A stretch of 64,000 nucleotides of DNA from Sulfurimicrobium sp. (GCA_030652035.1 JAUSBJ010000033.1:38359-102358); one strand, 5' to 3'; counted from the first letter of the stretch, positions 23,385 through 33,602 are shown. A program made the numbers and translations. The notes: generated by a model not told the origin, from the letters alone.

Positions 23385-24683
23385 ATGTCTCTATCCCCGT
23401 TCAAACATCTGTTGTGGCGAAACATGAGCTTTACCGCCAAGCTCGGGGTGCTGCTGTTACCCGGTCTGGTCGCTTTTCTCGCGCTGGCGGGCTGGGGCGT
23501 CTATCGCAATGCCGCTGTGGCCGAAGTAGATCAAAACCTGGAAAGGTTGACTGAGTTGCGTGCCGATGCACTCGAACTCGGCTTCATGTCACAACGCTAC
23601 TCCTGGGCGGTGGCCCACTCCATCAAGGAAGCCGCAGCAATCAATCACCGTTTCATGGCGCGCTCACTTGACGATATTCGCGCCATACGGCCCTGGCTGG
23701 ACAGCGCTTACCCATTCCTGACACGAGATCTCAATGACCTGGCCGATCAGACCAGGCGGGTGCTGAAAGCCGAACCCATAGCCGGGATGGGCGTGGAAGA
23801 GGAATCCCAGTTACTGACCGACATGGTGCATGATTTCAACAAAAAGCTCGCCACTCAAGGCGAATTGCAACTCACCCTGAAGGAAGAAGCGCACCAGCGC
23901 TTTGACACTTGGACCTATATTCTCCTCGTCATCGGTATCTTGCTGCTGGGTTCTGTCATTCTGGTCATGCGCCGGGTGGTCGTCACACCCATACACCGGG
24001 CAATTTCCTTGGCAAAGCTCATCGCTAGCGGCAACCTGGCCCAGAATCTCGACGAAACTTCGCACGATGAATTTGGCGAACTCGGCCACTGCCTCAATAC
24101 CATGGCCGCCTCACTTCGGAGTAGCCAGGACAAGCTGAAGGAAATCAGCATCCGCGACTTCCTCACCGGTCTTTACAACGTGCGCGAATTCAACCGCCTG
24201 CTGACTGAGGAAATGGTGCGCGAACGCCGATATGGCCGCCAGAATGCGCTGCTTATGCTGGATATCGATCACTTCAAGCAGATTAACGACACCCATGGAC
24301 ACCTCGCAGGTGACGAGGTGCTGCGTTCGCTCGGCAGCCGCATCAGGGATCATATTCGCCCCAGCGATCATGCCGCTCGCTATGGCGGCGAGGAATTCGC
24401 CATCATCCTGACTGAAACTCCCTACAAGAGTGCTCTGGTTGCCGCCGAACAGCTGCGCCGCCATATCTGTTCGGAACCCTTTACCATTGGCGGCGGCATG
24501 AGCCTCGACGTCACTGTCAGCATCGGCGTGGCCGGCTACCCGGAGCATGGCAATACGGAGGTTGCCCTGGTCAAATCGGCCGACGACGCGCTTTACAAGG
24601 CCAAAAATTCCGGGCGCAACCAGGTATGTGGCGCTGCCGGTCTGAATGCATCTGACATTCATCAAGCCCCAGCCAACGGCTGA
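23385..24683 (+). CDS. Membrane diguanylate cyclase (HAMP-GGDEF)
   Basis: 432 residues. Two membrane helices (about 20-40 and 180-200) enclose a periplasmic helical sensor region. A HAMP domain follows (RRVVVTPIHRAISLAKLIASG). The GGDEF domain spans about 260-415 with active loop GGEEF and an RPSD I-site exactly 5 residues before it, so product inhibition by c-di-GMP is expected. It makes c-di-GMP from two GTP. It could respond to something sensed by the rhodanese-like partner upstream; this is inference. The start could also be 23424. Confidence 0.92.
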   Translation: MSLSPFKHLLWRNMSFTAKLGVLLLPGLVAFLALAGWGVYRNAAVAEVDQNLERLTELRADALELGFMSQRYSWAVAHSIKEAAAINHRFMARSLDDIRAIRPWLDSAYPFLTRDLNDLADQTRRVLKAEPIAGMGVEEESQLLTDMVHDFNKKLATQGELQLTLKEEAHQRFDTWTYILLVIGILLLGSVILVMRRVVVTPIHRAISLAKLIASGNLAQNLDETSHDEFGELGHCLNTMAASLRSSQDKLKEISIRDFLTGLYNVREFNRLLTEEMVRERRYGRQNALLMLDIDHFKQINDTHGHLAGDEVLRSLGSRIRDHIRPSDHAARYGGEEFAIILTETPYKSALVAAEQLRRHICSEPFTIGGGMSLDVTVSIGVAGYPEHGNTEVALVKSADDALYKAKNSGRNQVCGAAGLNASDIHQAPANG

Positions 24684-24797
24684 GGCAAGCTGCCGCCAGT
24701 TCATCGCCTCGCTCTGGCAGACTTCATTGACAATCTGCCATCTACAGCAAGATCTATCGCCTGTTCGGGGTGTTGTTTTTTATCAATACCTGGATTT

Positions 24798-26738
24798 TTA
24801 CGTTATTTGGCGGGCACGTTCTGGTGCTTTGCCGCGCTTGAGCCGCCGGTACAGGGTGTTTCGGCTGATCCCGAGGCGCCGGGCGGCTTCTGACATGTTT
24901 CCTCCTGTCAATCTGACAGCATGCTCGATCATCGACTCGGACAAAGCCCGCAGATTCTCCGAAGGCGGTGTTTCCAACGCGCATTGGCGAGGCATCTGGC
25001 TGCGCAGTTCCTCGATCAGATCGTCGGGCAGATGACGCCATGTGATCAGCGTTTCACCTGCGTCGAGCAGCGCGCAAGCCGTGCGGATGGCATTGCAAAG
25101 CTGGCGCAGATTGCCGGGCCAGGGATGGTCGGCGAAGCGTGGCACCAGCGAGGCATCCAGGGCAAGCGCTCTTCCCGGCGCCGACTCCTCGATCAGCCGT
25201 GCAACGAGGACGGAAAAATCGCTGCGCTCGCGCAGGGCGGGTAGCGCCAGTGTCATGCCGTTGATCCGGTAGTAGAGGTCGGGGCGGAATCGACCGGCCT
25301 CCATTTCGGCTTTCAGGTTTCTGTGCGTCGCGCAAATCAGTGCGAAGTCCACTGCTATCGACTGGCCGCCGCCAAGCGGTATTACCTGCCGCTCATGCAA
25401 TACGCACAGTAGGCGTGCTTGCATTGCCAGCGGCATGTCGCCGATTTCATCGAGGAATAATGTGCCGCCGTTGGCCTCGCGGATGCGGCCGGGCGACCCC
25501 TCGCGGCGAGCACCGGTAAATGCGCCGGGAACATAACCGAAGAGTTCGGCCTCGATCAGGGTTTCCGGCAGGGCGGCGCAATTCACCGTGATGAGTGGCT
25601 TGTTGCGGCGCGGACCTGATTCGTGCATGGCGCGGACGAAGAGCCCCTTGCCGACACCCGATTCGCCGAGCAGCAGCAGCGGGATCGGTTTGCCTAACAC
25701 TTTGCGTGCCCGCTCGATGGCAGCCTGCATGCGCGCATCGCCAGTGTCGAGCATGGCGAGTTTGTCTGGAGTCGGGGAGAGGCTCTTTCTGGCTGGTGCG
25801 ATGGGAAGCGGGCGTTGTGCCGATTCGACGCGTACGAACAGTCTCCCGCTCTGCCGCCGATTGACCAGTCGCAGTTGGCAGGGATGCTGGCGGCCCCAGT
25901 CGATCAGGTCGGCCAGGCGCATATCGAGCACGCGTTCGAGCGGAGTTGCGCCAAGATCGGCGGTGCTCAAGCCAAGCAGTGCCAGCCCCGCCTGGTTGGC
26001 GCCAACGATCCAGCCATCCTCAGAAAGCGCCACGACGCCCTCCGCCACGGTGCCGATGCCCTCGGCGAGCGTATGGAAGCGAAGGCGGACGCTGTCGCCG
26101 TGGCGTGCGTCGAACAGCCGGTTCTCGACCATTTGCGCCGCCGCGCGCACCATGCTGAAGGTATGGGGGTGGCGGCTGTGCTGTTCGCCCGATATGTTGA
26201 GCACGCCAAGCAGGCGTCCATCCGGCGCGGCTACCGGCGCGGCCGCACAGGTGAGGAAGGCGTTGCGTTCGAGATAATGCTCGGCGCCATGGATCACGAC
26301 CGGCATGCCCTCGGCCAGCGCCGTGCCGATGGCATTGGTGCCGCGATAACGTTCGAGCCAGGAGGCACCCGGCGCAAGCGCCACGCGTTCCGCGCGCGAC
26401 AGAAAGTCGACGTCTCCAAGAGCTTGTAGCAGCACGCCGCGTTCGTCCGCGAGGATCGCCATGCAGCCCGAACCGCGTATCTGCCCGTGCAGATATTCCA
26501 TCACCGGACGGGCGTGGGCGATTAGCTCCTGCTGGCGTTCGGCGGCGCGGTCAAGTTCGATGGCGGAAAGATGCGGCGTTTCGCCGAGCCGTCCAATCGG
26601 CGCCAGTCCTGTATCGAAGCTGCGCCGCCACGAGCGTGCCACAAGATCGTCGATCAGGCCGCCCGGCAATTCGCCGCGTTCGAGCAGCATGCGTCTGGCA
26701 TGACGCAGGGCAGAGGGGCCTGTTCCTACTGGTGCCAT
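24798..26738 (-). CDS. Sigma54-dependent regulator, AcoR type
   Basis: About 646 residues. N-terminal GAF-type sensor (AILADERGVLLQALGD ... GTNAIGTALAEGMPVVIHGAEHY), a PAS-like middle, an AAA+ domain with Walker A GESGVGKG, the sigma54 contact loop GAFTGA and GGTLFLDEIGDM, then a Fis-type helix-turn-helix (NMSEAARRLGISRNTLYRRLK). It matches AcoR-like activators of alcohol/acetoin/aldehyde metabolism. The start at 26738 has GGAG 9 bases upstream; a longer frame begins at 26804. It is divergent from an aldehyde dehydrogenase gene, its likely target. Confidence 0.93.
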   Translation of the reverse strand: MAPVGTGPSALRHARRMLLERGELPGGLIDDLVARSWRRSFDTGLAPIGRLGETPHLSAIELDRAAERQQELIAHARPVMEYLHGQIRGSGCMAILADERGVLLQALGDVDFLSRAERVALAPGASWLERYRGTNAIGTALAEGMPVVIHGAEHYLERNAFLTCAAAPVAAPDGRLLGVLNISGEQHSRHPHTFSMVRAAAQMVENRLFDARHGDSVRLRFHTLAEGIGTVAEGVVALSEDGWIVGANQAGLALLGLSTADLGATPLERVLDMRLADLIDWGRQHPCQLRLVNRRQSGRLFVRVESAQRPLPIAPARKSLSPTPDKLAMLDTGDARMQAAIERARKVLGKPIPLLLLGESGVGKGLFVRAMHESGPRRNKPLITVNCAALPETLIEAELFGYVPGAFTGARREGSPGRIREANGGTLFLDEIGDMPLAMQARLLCVLHERQVIPLGGGQSIAVDFALICATHRNLKAEMEAGRFRPDLYYRINGMTLALPALRERSDFSVLVARLIEESAPGRALALDASLVPRFADHPWPGNLRQLCNAIRTACALLDAGETLITWRHLPDDLIEELRSQMPRQCALETPPSENLRALSESMIEHAVRLTGGNMSEAARRLGISRNTLYRRLKRGKAPERARQIT

Positions 26739-26845
26739 GGTTTCATCTCCAATGTTTCGGTGCCGCCGGGAGGCGTCCTGTCTTCTGCGAGTATAGGGAT
26801 TCATATGCGCAGCGCAAGATCAAGTCGGGATAAGCGGAAAAGCTG

Positions 26846-26860
26846 TGTCATTTCGTGACA
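26846..26860. promoter_or_regulatory. Likely enhancer-binding site of the AcoR-like regulator
   Basis: TGTCA-TTTCG-TGACA is a perfect inverted repeat. A half-site (GTGACACC) follows at about 26887. It lies about 110 bases upstream of the sigma54 promoter, where such activators bind. Confidence 0.55.
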
Positions 26861-26956
26861 GTGCCACGCATTGGCGCAGTTCAAGGCGTGACACCTTGGA
26901 GCTTGTATGCGATCACGAATGTCTAGGTTTCAATGGCTTGTAGCCGGCTGCGGTGT

Positions 26957-26972
26957 GGGCACATTTTGTGCT
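26957..26972 (+). promoter_or_regulatory. Sigma54 promoter of the aldehyde dehydrogenase gene
   Basis: GGGCACATTTTGTGCT keeps the essential GG and GC with the right 10-base spacing and differs from consensus at three positions. Transcription would begin near 26984, 55 bases before the gene. Confidence 0.65.
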
Positions 26973-27038
26973 GAGTTACTGATTGGTCTGGCCCGCACGG
27001 GTTTTTGACAATTTATCCACAATAGCGAGGAGACATTC

Positions 27039-28559
27039 ATGATTTATGCCGCACCCGGCACCGCCGGCGCCAAAGTCCAGTTCAAGGCACAATACGACAA
27101 CTACATCGGCGGCAAGTGGGTGTCGCCAGTCAACGGCGAGTACTTCGACGTCATTACACCGATTACCGGCAAGGTCTACACTAAAGCGGCCCGTTCGGGT
27201 GCCGAAGATATCGAGCTGGCGCTGGATGCCGCCCATGCCGCCGCCGACCAATGGGGACGCACCGCCCCCGCCGATCGCTCAAACGTCCTCCTGAGGATCG
27301 CAGATCGCATGGAGCAGAATCTGGAGCTGCTGGCCTATGCCGAAACCGTCGACAACGGCAAGCCAATCCGCGAAACGCTGAATGCGGACATCCCGCTCGC
27401 CATCGACCATTTCCGCTACTTCGCCGGTTGCATGCGCGCCCAGGAAGGCGCGCTCAGCGATCTCGATGAAAACACCGTCGCCTATCACTTCCACGAGCCG
27501 CTGGGCGTGGTCGGCCAGATTATTCCGTGGAATTTCCCTATCCTGATGGCGGCCTGGAAACTGGCTCCGGCAATCGTCGCCGGCAATTGCGTGGTCCTGA
27601 AGCCCGCCGAATCGACCCCGATCAGCATCCTGGTCATGGCCGAACTGATTGCCGATCTGCTCCCGCCCGGCGTGCTCAACATCGTCAACGGTTATGGCCG
27701 TGAAGCCGGCATGCCGCTTGCCACCAGCAAGCGCATCGCCAAGATCGCTTTCACCGGCTCCACCTCCACCGGTCGGGTCATCGCCCAGGCTGCGGCCAAC
27801 AACCTGATTCCGGCGACGCTGGAACTGGGCGGAAAATCACCCAATATTTTCTTTGCCGATATCGCCGATGCCGACGACGACTTCTTCGACAAGGCCATCG
27901 AAGGCCTGGTGCTTTTTGCTTTCAACCAGGGTGAAGTGTGCACCTGCCCTTCGCGTGCGCTGATCCAGGAATCCATTTACGACAAGTTCATGGCGCGCGT
28001 CCTTGAACGGGTCAAGGCAATCAAGCAGGCCAACCCGCTCGATACCGACACCATGATGGGTGCCCAGGCCTCCAGGGAGCAGATGACCAAGATCATGTCC
28101 TATCTTGATCTTGGCAAGCAGGAAGGCGCCGAGTTGCTGATCGGCGGCGAACGCGCTGTGCTGGAAGGCGATCTGGCCGATGGCTATTACATCCAGCCTA
28201 CCCTGTTCAAAGGCCACAACAAGATGCGTATTTTCCAGGAAGAAATCTTCGGGCCGGTGCTCGCCGTAACCACCTTCAAAACCGAAGCGGAGGCTCTTGC
28301 AATCGCCAACGACTCGCTCTATGGCCTGGGTGCCGGCGTCTGGACGCGCGATGGCAATACCGCCTACCGCATGGGCCGCGCCATCAAGGCTGGCCGCGTG
28401 TGGACCAACTGCTACCATGCCTATCCCGCACACGCCACCTTTGGCGGTTACAAGGAATCCGGAATCGGTCGTGAAACGCACAAGGTGATGCTCGATCACT
28501 ACCAGCAGACCAAGAACCTGCTGGTCAGTTACAGCCCGAAAAAGCTGGGTTTTTTCTAG
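27039..28559 (+). CDS. NAD+-dependent (acet)aldehyde dehydrogenase, ExaC/AldB type
   Basis: 506 residues, full length. Catalytic parts: [16 protein letters not shown] with Asn, FTGSTSTGR (NAD loop), LELGGKSPN (Glu) and [12 protein letters not shown] (nucleophile Cys). C-terminal [15 protein letters not shown] is typical of the acetaldehyde branch. It oxidises aldehydes to acids. The gene is led by a sigma54 promoter and faces an AcoR-like activator, and a DUF779 gene follows, the arrangement known for alcohol/acetaldehyde oxidation in Pseudomonas and Cupriavidus. The true substrate is not fixed by sequence. Confidence 0.95.
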   Translation: MIYAAPGTAGAKVQFKAQYDNYIGGKWVSPVNGEYFDVITPITGKVYTKAARSGAEDIELALDAAHAAADQWGRTAPADRSNVLLRIADRMEQNLELLAYAETVDNGKPIRETLNADIPLAIDHFRYFAGCMRAQEGALSDLDENTVAYHFHEPLGVVGQIIPWNFPILMAAWKLAPAIVAGNCVVLKPAESTPISILVMAELIADLLPPGVLNIVNGYGREAGMPLATSKRIAKIAFTGSTSTGRVIAQAAANNLIPATLELGGKSPNIFFADIADADDDFFDKAIEGLVLFAFNQGEVCTCPSRALIQESIYDKFMARVLERVKAIKQANPLDTDTMMGAQASREQMTKIMSYLDLGKQEGAELLIGGERAVLEGDLADGYYIQPTLFKGHNKMRIFQEEIFGPVLAVTTFKTEAEALAIANDSLYGLGAGVWTRDGNTAYRMGRAIKAGRVWTNCYHAYPAHATFGGYKESGIGRETHKVMLDHYQQTKNLLVSYSPKKLGFF

Positions 28560-28630
28560 GCGGAAGTGCTTTGCTTTTTAGATGTGAAAATTACAGGGGC
28601 GGGCAACCGCCCCTTCTTTTGGAGGAAACC

Positions 28631-29014
28631 ATGGTTGAAAAAGTCATTGCCACGAATGCAGCCCTGGAATTGATCGAGTTTCTGAAGAAAAAACACGGCG
28701 CCCTGATGTTCCATCAATCCGGTGGGTGTTGCGATAACAGCGCGGCCAATTGCTTGCTCCCGGGCGAAATCACCACCGGTGCCGGCGACGTGCTGCTGGG
28801 TGAAATCGGCGGCTGCCCTTTCTATATCGGAAAGTCGCAATACGAGTACTGGAAACACACGCAACTGATCATCGACGTGATCGAAGGAAACGGCGGCACC
28901 TTCTCGCTGGAAGGGCCTGAAGGCAAGGCCTTTCACACCCGTTCGCGGGTATTCAGCGCCGCAGAATTGGCCGAACTTGAAGCATGCTCAGTTCAGGCGC
29001 CACAAGAAAGGTGA
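28631..29014 (+). CDS. DUF779 protein
   Basis: 127 residues. It matches DUF779: ALMFHQSGGCCDNSAANCL near residue 25, LLGEIGGCPFYI and YEYWKHTQLIIDV. The clustered Cys/His residues could hold a metal. The family regularly follows acetaldehyde dehydrogenase genes, as here (71 bases downstream, same strand), but its role is unknown. A GGAGG site fixes the ATG at 28631; a longer frame from 28571 is rejected. Confidence 0.9.
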   Translation: MVEKVIATNAALELIEFLKKKHGALMFHQSGGCCDNSAANCLLPGEITTGAGDVLLGEIGGCPFYIGKSQYEYWKHTQLIIDVIEGNGGTFSLEGPEGKAFHTRSRVFSAAELAELEACSVQAPQER

Positions 29015-29153
29015 CGATAATCTGCCTTACGAACATGAGCAGAAGAAGGTAATATTTGCTGTTTCCCAACCCGGAAAATCCATCAGGGCGCGAGCGCAGG
29101 TTCGCAGAGCCGCCTGATGGGATTCCGGGTTCATCCAGGCAAGAGAGCAAGCA

Positions 29154-29591
29154 ATGAGTATTCTGGTAAATATCGTCAGCGCGGACGAGGACGATGTCGA
29201 GGCCGTCGGGGAGTCGCAGCATCCTGTCGCCGAGTGGAGCGGCATCGAGGCAAGAGATATCGATACGGCTAAAATCGTCACGCTGCACTGCCTCCTGACC
29301 GGAGAAGGGCTGGAGGACGCCTTCTATGCCTACGAGCCGGTTTACGTGGCTGGCGACGAGGGGCCCATCGTTCTGCGAATTCCGGATGTGATGATGGAAA
29401 AGCTTGCCGGCCTCGAAGAGGACGCGCTTGAGATCGTGGGAGAGGAGCTGGCCGCCACCGAGGAATTCGAGTTGAATAACTGGCCCCTCGAAGAGGTTCA
29501 GTCCCTGGTCGAAGAGCTTGCCGCACTGGCCCGGCTCGCCGAATCCCAGGACCAGGTCCTGTTCGTCTGGATGCACCCGCTGCTGACCTGA
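29154..29591 (+). CDS. Acidic hypothetical protein
   Basis: 145 residues, strongly acidic (many Glu/Asp, especially about 95-130), no signal peptide and no membrane helix. Segments VGESQHPVAEW and VLFVWMHPLLT mark its ends. I recognise no family. AAGAGAG lies before the ATG. It is followed by creA on the same strand but 76 bases later. An adaptor or regulatory role cannot be inferred. Confidence 0.65.
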   Translation: MSILVNIVSADEDDVEAVGESQHPVAEWSGIEARDIDTAKIVTLHCLLTGEGLEDAFYAYEPVYVAGDEGPIVLRIPDVMMEKLAGLEEDALEIVGEELAATEEFELNNWPLEEVQSLVEELAALARLAESQDQVLFVWMHPLLT

Positions 29592-29667
29592 CTGGATGCC
29601 GCATCGTTGCCTCGCGCGGCAATAATCCCTTGCCTGGAATGATGACGGTACGAAGAGAGCCGGAGTA

Positions 29668-30141
29668 ATGAACATGAACGTGACCTCACGTATTCTCGCC
29701 ACCACCCTGCTGCTGGCCTCTATTCCCGCTAACGCCGACAACGTCGGCTGTGTCACCACCTCGTGGAAACTCATCGGCGCCAACCACAAGGTGTGTGTCG
29801 AAGCATTTCACGACCCCAGGGTGACGGGCGTCACCTGTCATGTCAGCCAGGCCAGGACGGGGGGTGTGTCTGGTGCGCTGGGGCTGGCACAGGACCCGTC
29901 GCAATTTTCCCTGGCTTGCCGCCAGACCGGACCGATTGCCCTGCCAGCCAAAATGCCCAGGGAAGAAACCGTTTTTACCGAGGACACGTCCATCCTCTTC
30001 AAGGAAACTCGCATCATACGCATGTGGGACGAGGCGAACCGAACCCTGGTCTATGTGGCCATCAGCCGCAAGCTGATCGAAGGGGCGCCCGCGAACAGCA
30101 TATCCACGGTGCCCGTCATGCCGTGGGGAGGAAAGCCGTAG
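29668..30141 (+). CDS. creA: CreA family periplasmic protein
   Basis: 157 residues. Signal peptide (ILATTLLLASIPANA), then the CreA family pattern: GCVTTSWKLIGANHKVCVEAFHDPRVTGVTCHVS and TSILFKETRIIRMWD. Four cysteines may form two disulfides. CreA is conserved in proteobacteria and named from the E. coli creABCD operon, but its function is not established. Here no creBCD genes are nearby, which is common. Confidence 0.9.
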   Translation: MNMNVTSRILATTLLLASIPANADNVGCVTTSWKLIGANHKVCVEAFHDPRVTGVTCHVSQARTGGVSGALGLAQDPSQFSLACRQTGPIALPAKMPREETVFTEDTSILFKETRIIRMWDEANRTLVYVAISRKLIEGAPANSISTVPVMPWGGKP

Positions 30142-30201
30142 TCATGGCTTCCAGGTGAGCCGCGTCCGAACCGAAGGCAGCGAAGCGGCGAAGGGCAGGG
30201 G

Positions 30202-30843
30202 TTATGGGATGAACCCGGTTGGCTTGTCGGCAGGCGATGAGGAGATGTAAAAATAATGCGGCTCTTCGTCGATAAAACGGTCGATCTCGGCTGACTGGGA
30301 ACGGCTTTCGCCGGGAGCAATGTCCACCCGGCCAGGAACATCGGCGCTGCCGATCTGGACGCCGTAGCGGTCAAATATAAATATTCTGACCTCTGGATGG
30401 ACCGTTCTGGGCGTGCTGTTTTCCATCACCAGCTTGTATTCGTAGTTCTTCGAGCCGTTTTTATTCAGTACCGTGAAGACGATGTTCTTGAGGTAGGAGC
30501 CATCGATCTTGATCACCTTGTCCGGCACCAGGTCGCTCAGATGCGGAAGCCGCCCCTTCGCCATCTCCGAAACAATCTTCCTGGTCCGCTCCAGTTCAGG
30601 CGCTGCCTGGCTCAACTCCTGCCGGGTTTTTTCGAGCTCGGTTTGCAGCACGTCGTTTTCCCTGACAAGGCCGTTGATACGCACGACGGAGAATATAATT
30701 ACCAGAAGCAGCACCAGCAGGGAAATGGAAAGGGCGATCGTCAGCAGCAGTCTGCGGCTCACTCTGTGAAGGTCCGAGTTCGATCGGTGTGAATGGCTGT
30801 GCGCAGAATAGCGCACGGGATCGTCGAGTGTTTTTTCGTCCAT
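30202..30843 (-). CDS. Membrane-anchored coiled-coil protein of unknown function
   Basis: 213 residues. A short His/Ser-rich cytoplasmic start, one membrane helix (RLLLTIALSISLLVLLLVIIFSVV, about 30-53), a coiled coil (RENDVLQTELEKTRQELSQ, about 60-90), then a C-terminal beta-rich domain with NKNGSKNYEYKLVMEN and FIFDRYGVQIGSADVPG. I do not know the family. It stands alone, convergent with creA. The C-terminal part is expected in the periplasm. Confidence 0.7.
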   Translation of the reverse strand: MDEKTLDDPVRYSAHSHSHRSNSDLHRVSRRLLLTIALSISLLVLLLVIIFSVVRINGLVRENDVLQTELEKTRQELSQAAPELERTRKIVSEMAKGRLPHLSDLVPDKVIKIDGSYLKNIVFTVLNKNGSKNYEYKLVMENSTPRTVHPEVRIFIFDRYGVQIGSADVPGRVDIAPGESRSQSAEIDRFIDEEPHYFYISSSPADKPTGFIP

Positions 30844-31130
30844 TGCCCAGCCTTAAACCTTTAAAAACCCTTGTTTTGCCTGCTATGCCTACGAAGCGGC
30901 CTGATGAAATTACGGATTGACTCAACGCAACGCGATGGCGTGCTCTAGTTTAGCACATGTCATACCGGTATTCCCGCCCCGCCCCTGCTAACCCGATCAT
31001 CCCGGAACTGGCAGGCCCCTTTCAAGCAAGCGTGCCGCAGAGGCGGCGATTAAGCCATATATGCCATGTCTGGAATCGTTCTTGCTAGCTGATTCAGGAA
31101 AGTAATTTTCCTGACAATCATGGAGGACTT

Positions 31131-31361
31131 ATGCCGATCTACGATTACCGTTGCAAGGATTGCGACAAAACCTTTGAATTTCTGCTGAGGTCATCCAGCA
31201 TCCCGTCTTGTCCAGCGTGCGGCAGCCGGCAACTGGAAAAACTGCTGTCGCGGCCAGCGGCTCCGGGCCAGACTCCAGGTCTTGTTTCTCAGGCACGTTC
31301 CCAAGCCGCCCGCGAGGGGCATTTCAGCAACTACAAGGCGTCGGAGCGACCGGAAAGATGA
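31131..31361 (+). CDS. FmdB-family zinc-ribbon protein
   Basis: 76 residues. MPIYDYRCKDCDKTFEFLL and CPACGSRQLEKLLSRPA match the FmdB zinc ribbon (two CxxC knuckles, residues 8-11 and 27-30). The tail is basic and disordered. FmdB proteins were first seen near formamidase genes and are thought to be small regulators; the role here is unknown. A GGAGG site precedes the ATG. Confidence 0.92.
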   Translation: MPIYDYRCKDCDKTFEFLLRSSSIPSCPACGSRQLEKLLSRPAAPGQTPGLVSQARSQAAREGHFSNYKASERPER

Positions 31362-31445
31362 ATCCGCACGCAGTCGGCAGGAATTGAAAGTTATTTGCAA
31401 TACGGTTATATTGCTCCTCGCCCAAACCTCTGAAAACGGATAAAA

Positions 31446-33599
31446 ATGAGTACAGAGAAGGTTTTCCGGGCACAGTCGTCTGGCCTTTTTTTTGCACGGG
31501 CTGACAAAGCGCCCGTTATGGATAACGTGGCTCCGCCATTTATCTTGATTTTGGCCTCGACCTTTTTTCTGTGGCCGCTGTCCGCTCAGGCCGAGGGAAA
31601 AAATGCTTCCGTGGCGTCTTATTTTCAAGAATTCCCCATTGTGCTGACCGCGTCTCGCCTGTCTCAACCCCTGTCGGAATCGCCCAGTGCAATGTCTGTC
31701 ATCGATAGGGAAATGATCCAGGCATCGGGATTTCGTACCGTGCCTGAGTTGATGCGTCTGGTGCCCGGCATGTACGTGGGCTTTGCCGATGCGAATCGCC
31801 CGGTGGTTTCCCGTCATGGTGCGACGGATGAATTCTCTCGCCGCATGCAAATACTGATCGATGGCCGCAGTGCCTATTTGCCGCCCTTTGGCGGAGTGAA
31901 CTGGGCCGATCTTCCGCTTCAGATCGAGGATATTGAACGCATCGAGGTTGTGCGCGGCCCCTCTTCGGCTTCACATGGCACCAATTCATTTTATGGCGTG
32001 ATCAACATCATCACGCGCGACGCACTCAGCCAGGTGGGCGGTAGCGTGTCGGTGACAGGGGGCGCTGCTTCCGATGTTTCAGCCAGATTCGGCAGTGCGG
32101 GTGAGTATTTTGACTTTCGCTTGTCAGCGGGTTATCGCTCCGATCAGGGAATTGATAACGCCGTCTTGAATGATCACAACGCAACGCGCTTGTTCAATTT
32201 TCGCGGCAACTATCACCCGAACGCGACGGACAGTTTCGATGTGCAATTGGGCAGCAGCAATGGCGTGTATGGCCTGGGCGTTGCCGGCAGGCCGGAAGAT
32301 GCTTTCCGTGAAACCGGTTCGAAAAGCGATTTCCTGCAAGTCAGCTGGCTGCATATATGGCCGGCAGGCGATGAGAGCAAGCTGACATATTCCTACACCA
32401 CTCGCAGTTCATTGGATCCCGAGCTGTGCATTGATTCGAAAATATGTCAGGGTCATACCGCCGTGCCCATCGTACAGGGCTTTGTCCGGCAGGAAGTATA
32501 TAGCCAGCGCAATGAACTGGAGTTGCAGAATACGCTGCAAACAAGCAAAACCAATCGCCTGGTGTGGGGAGGAAGGGTTCGAAGCGATTATGCCGACTAC
32601 CCCCTGTATTTGGGGCGCCCCTATGCTCTGAGCTCGTGGCAGGTATTTGCGCACGACGAATGGCGCATCACCGGGAAGACGGTTCTGAATGTCGGTTCGA
32701 TGTTCGAAGACAACGGAATGGGCAACAACAACAATTCGCCTCGCGCTTCGCTAAACTACCATGTCACTCCACAACATACGGTGCGCGCAGCAATTTCTAC
32801 CGCCACGCGCAGTCCAGCGATGGGTGAGGTCTATATGGATGCACAGAATACGCTGATGGGCAGCGCCTATGTGCAACCGGTGGCGCCGCTGACACCGGAA
32901 AGAATCATCTCGAAAGAGCTGGGTTATCTGGGCGTATTCCATTCGCTGGGCATTACCGTTGATGCGCGGGCATATGTCGACCAGGTGACGAACATGATCT
33001 CTGTCGATAAATATCCCATGCTGACTTCCGCGGATAGTTTCAAGAATCTGTTTTCCGCCGAGTACCGGGGGGTGGAAGCAACGCTCAAGTACCGCTGGAA
33101 TGAAAACCGCAGCTTTTTGTTGGCCAATTACGCGCATCAGCATGCGTCAGTCGGTTTTGCCAGTTACCCTACGCAGTATTTCAGTTCCATCCCTGATCCA
33201 TATGATCCGGTTGGCTATTCCTCGGTTGGCGATCGCATAAGGCGCTTGTACCAAACCGAACTCCTCGGCCAGTTCTCGCAAATCGTCCCGGCGGATAGCG
33301 CCAGCCTCCTGTTGTCACATCGATTTGCCGGGAATTGGCAGTTCAGCGCCGGCTATTATTGGCGGAATCCCGTGCGTGTGGCCAATGTCAGTGCGGACGT
33401 GGCGCGTGAAAGCACCATGCGCAGGCTCGATTTGCGGCTTGCGAGAACCTTCAGGCTTGACCGGGGGCGCAATGTTGAATTGGCGATGGTGGTGCAAAAC
33501 GCGACTCAAGACAATTACACGAAATATGGTGTGATCAATGAGATTGCAAATGTTCCGTTCGCGCGGCGTGGATGGTTGACCGCCACCCTGAATTTCTAG
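31446..33599 (+). CDS. TonB-dependent outer membrane receptor
   Basis: 717 residues. The plug domain spans about 60-170 (VLTASRLSQPLSESPSAMSVID, RIEVVRGPSSASHG, NSFYGVINIITR), followed by a 22-strand barrel ending in aromatic Phe (GWLTATLNF), the usual outer-membrane signal. A TonB box may be QEFPIVLTAS. These receptors import siderophores, cobalamin or other scarce ligands with energy from TonB-ExbBD, none of which is nearby. The ligand is unknown. A better signal peptide (VAPPFILILASTFFLWPLSAQA) would follow a start at 31518. Confidence 0.92.
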   Translation: MSTEKVFRAQSSGLFFARADKAPVMDNVAPPFILILASTFFLWPLSAQAEGKNASVASYFQEFPIVLTASRLSQPLSESPSAMSVIDREMIQASGFRTVPELMRLVPGMYVGFADANRPVVSRHGATDEFSRRMQILIDGRSAYLPPFGGVNWADLPLQIEDIERIEVVRGPSSASHGTNSFYGVINIITRDALSQVGGSVSVTGGAASDVSARFGSAGEYFDFRLSAGYRSDQGIDNAVLNDHNATRLFNFRGNYHPNATDSFDVQLGSSNGVYGLGVAGRPEDAFRETGSKSDFLQVSWLHIWPAGDESKLTYSYTTRSSLDPELCIDSKICQGHTAVPIVQGFVRQEVYSQRNELELQNTLQTSKTNRLVWGGRVRSDYADYPLYLGRPYALSSWQVFAHDEWRITGKTVLNVGSMFEDNGMGNNNNSPRASLNYHVTPQHTVRAAISTATRSPAMGEVYMDAQNTLMGSAYVQPVAPLTPERIISKELGYLGVFHSLGITVDARAYVDQVTNMISVDKYPMLTSADSFKNLFSAEYRGVEATLKYRWNENRSFLLANYAHQHASVGFASYPTQYFSSIPDPYDPVGYSSVGDRIRRLYQTELLGQFSQIVPADSASLLLSHRFAGNWQFSAGYYWRNPVRVANVSADVARESTMRRLDLRLARTFRLDRGRNVELAMVVQNATQDNYTKYGVINEIANVPFARRGWLTATLNF

Positions 33600-33602
33600 G
33601 CG

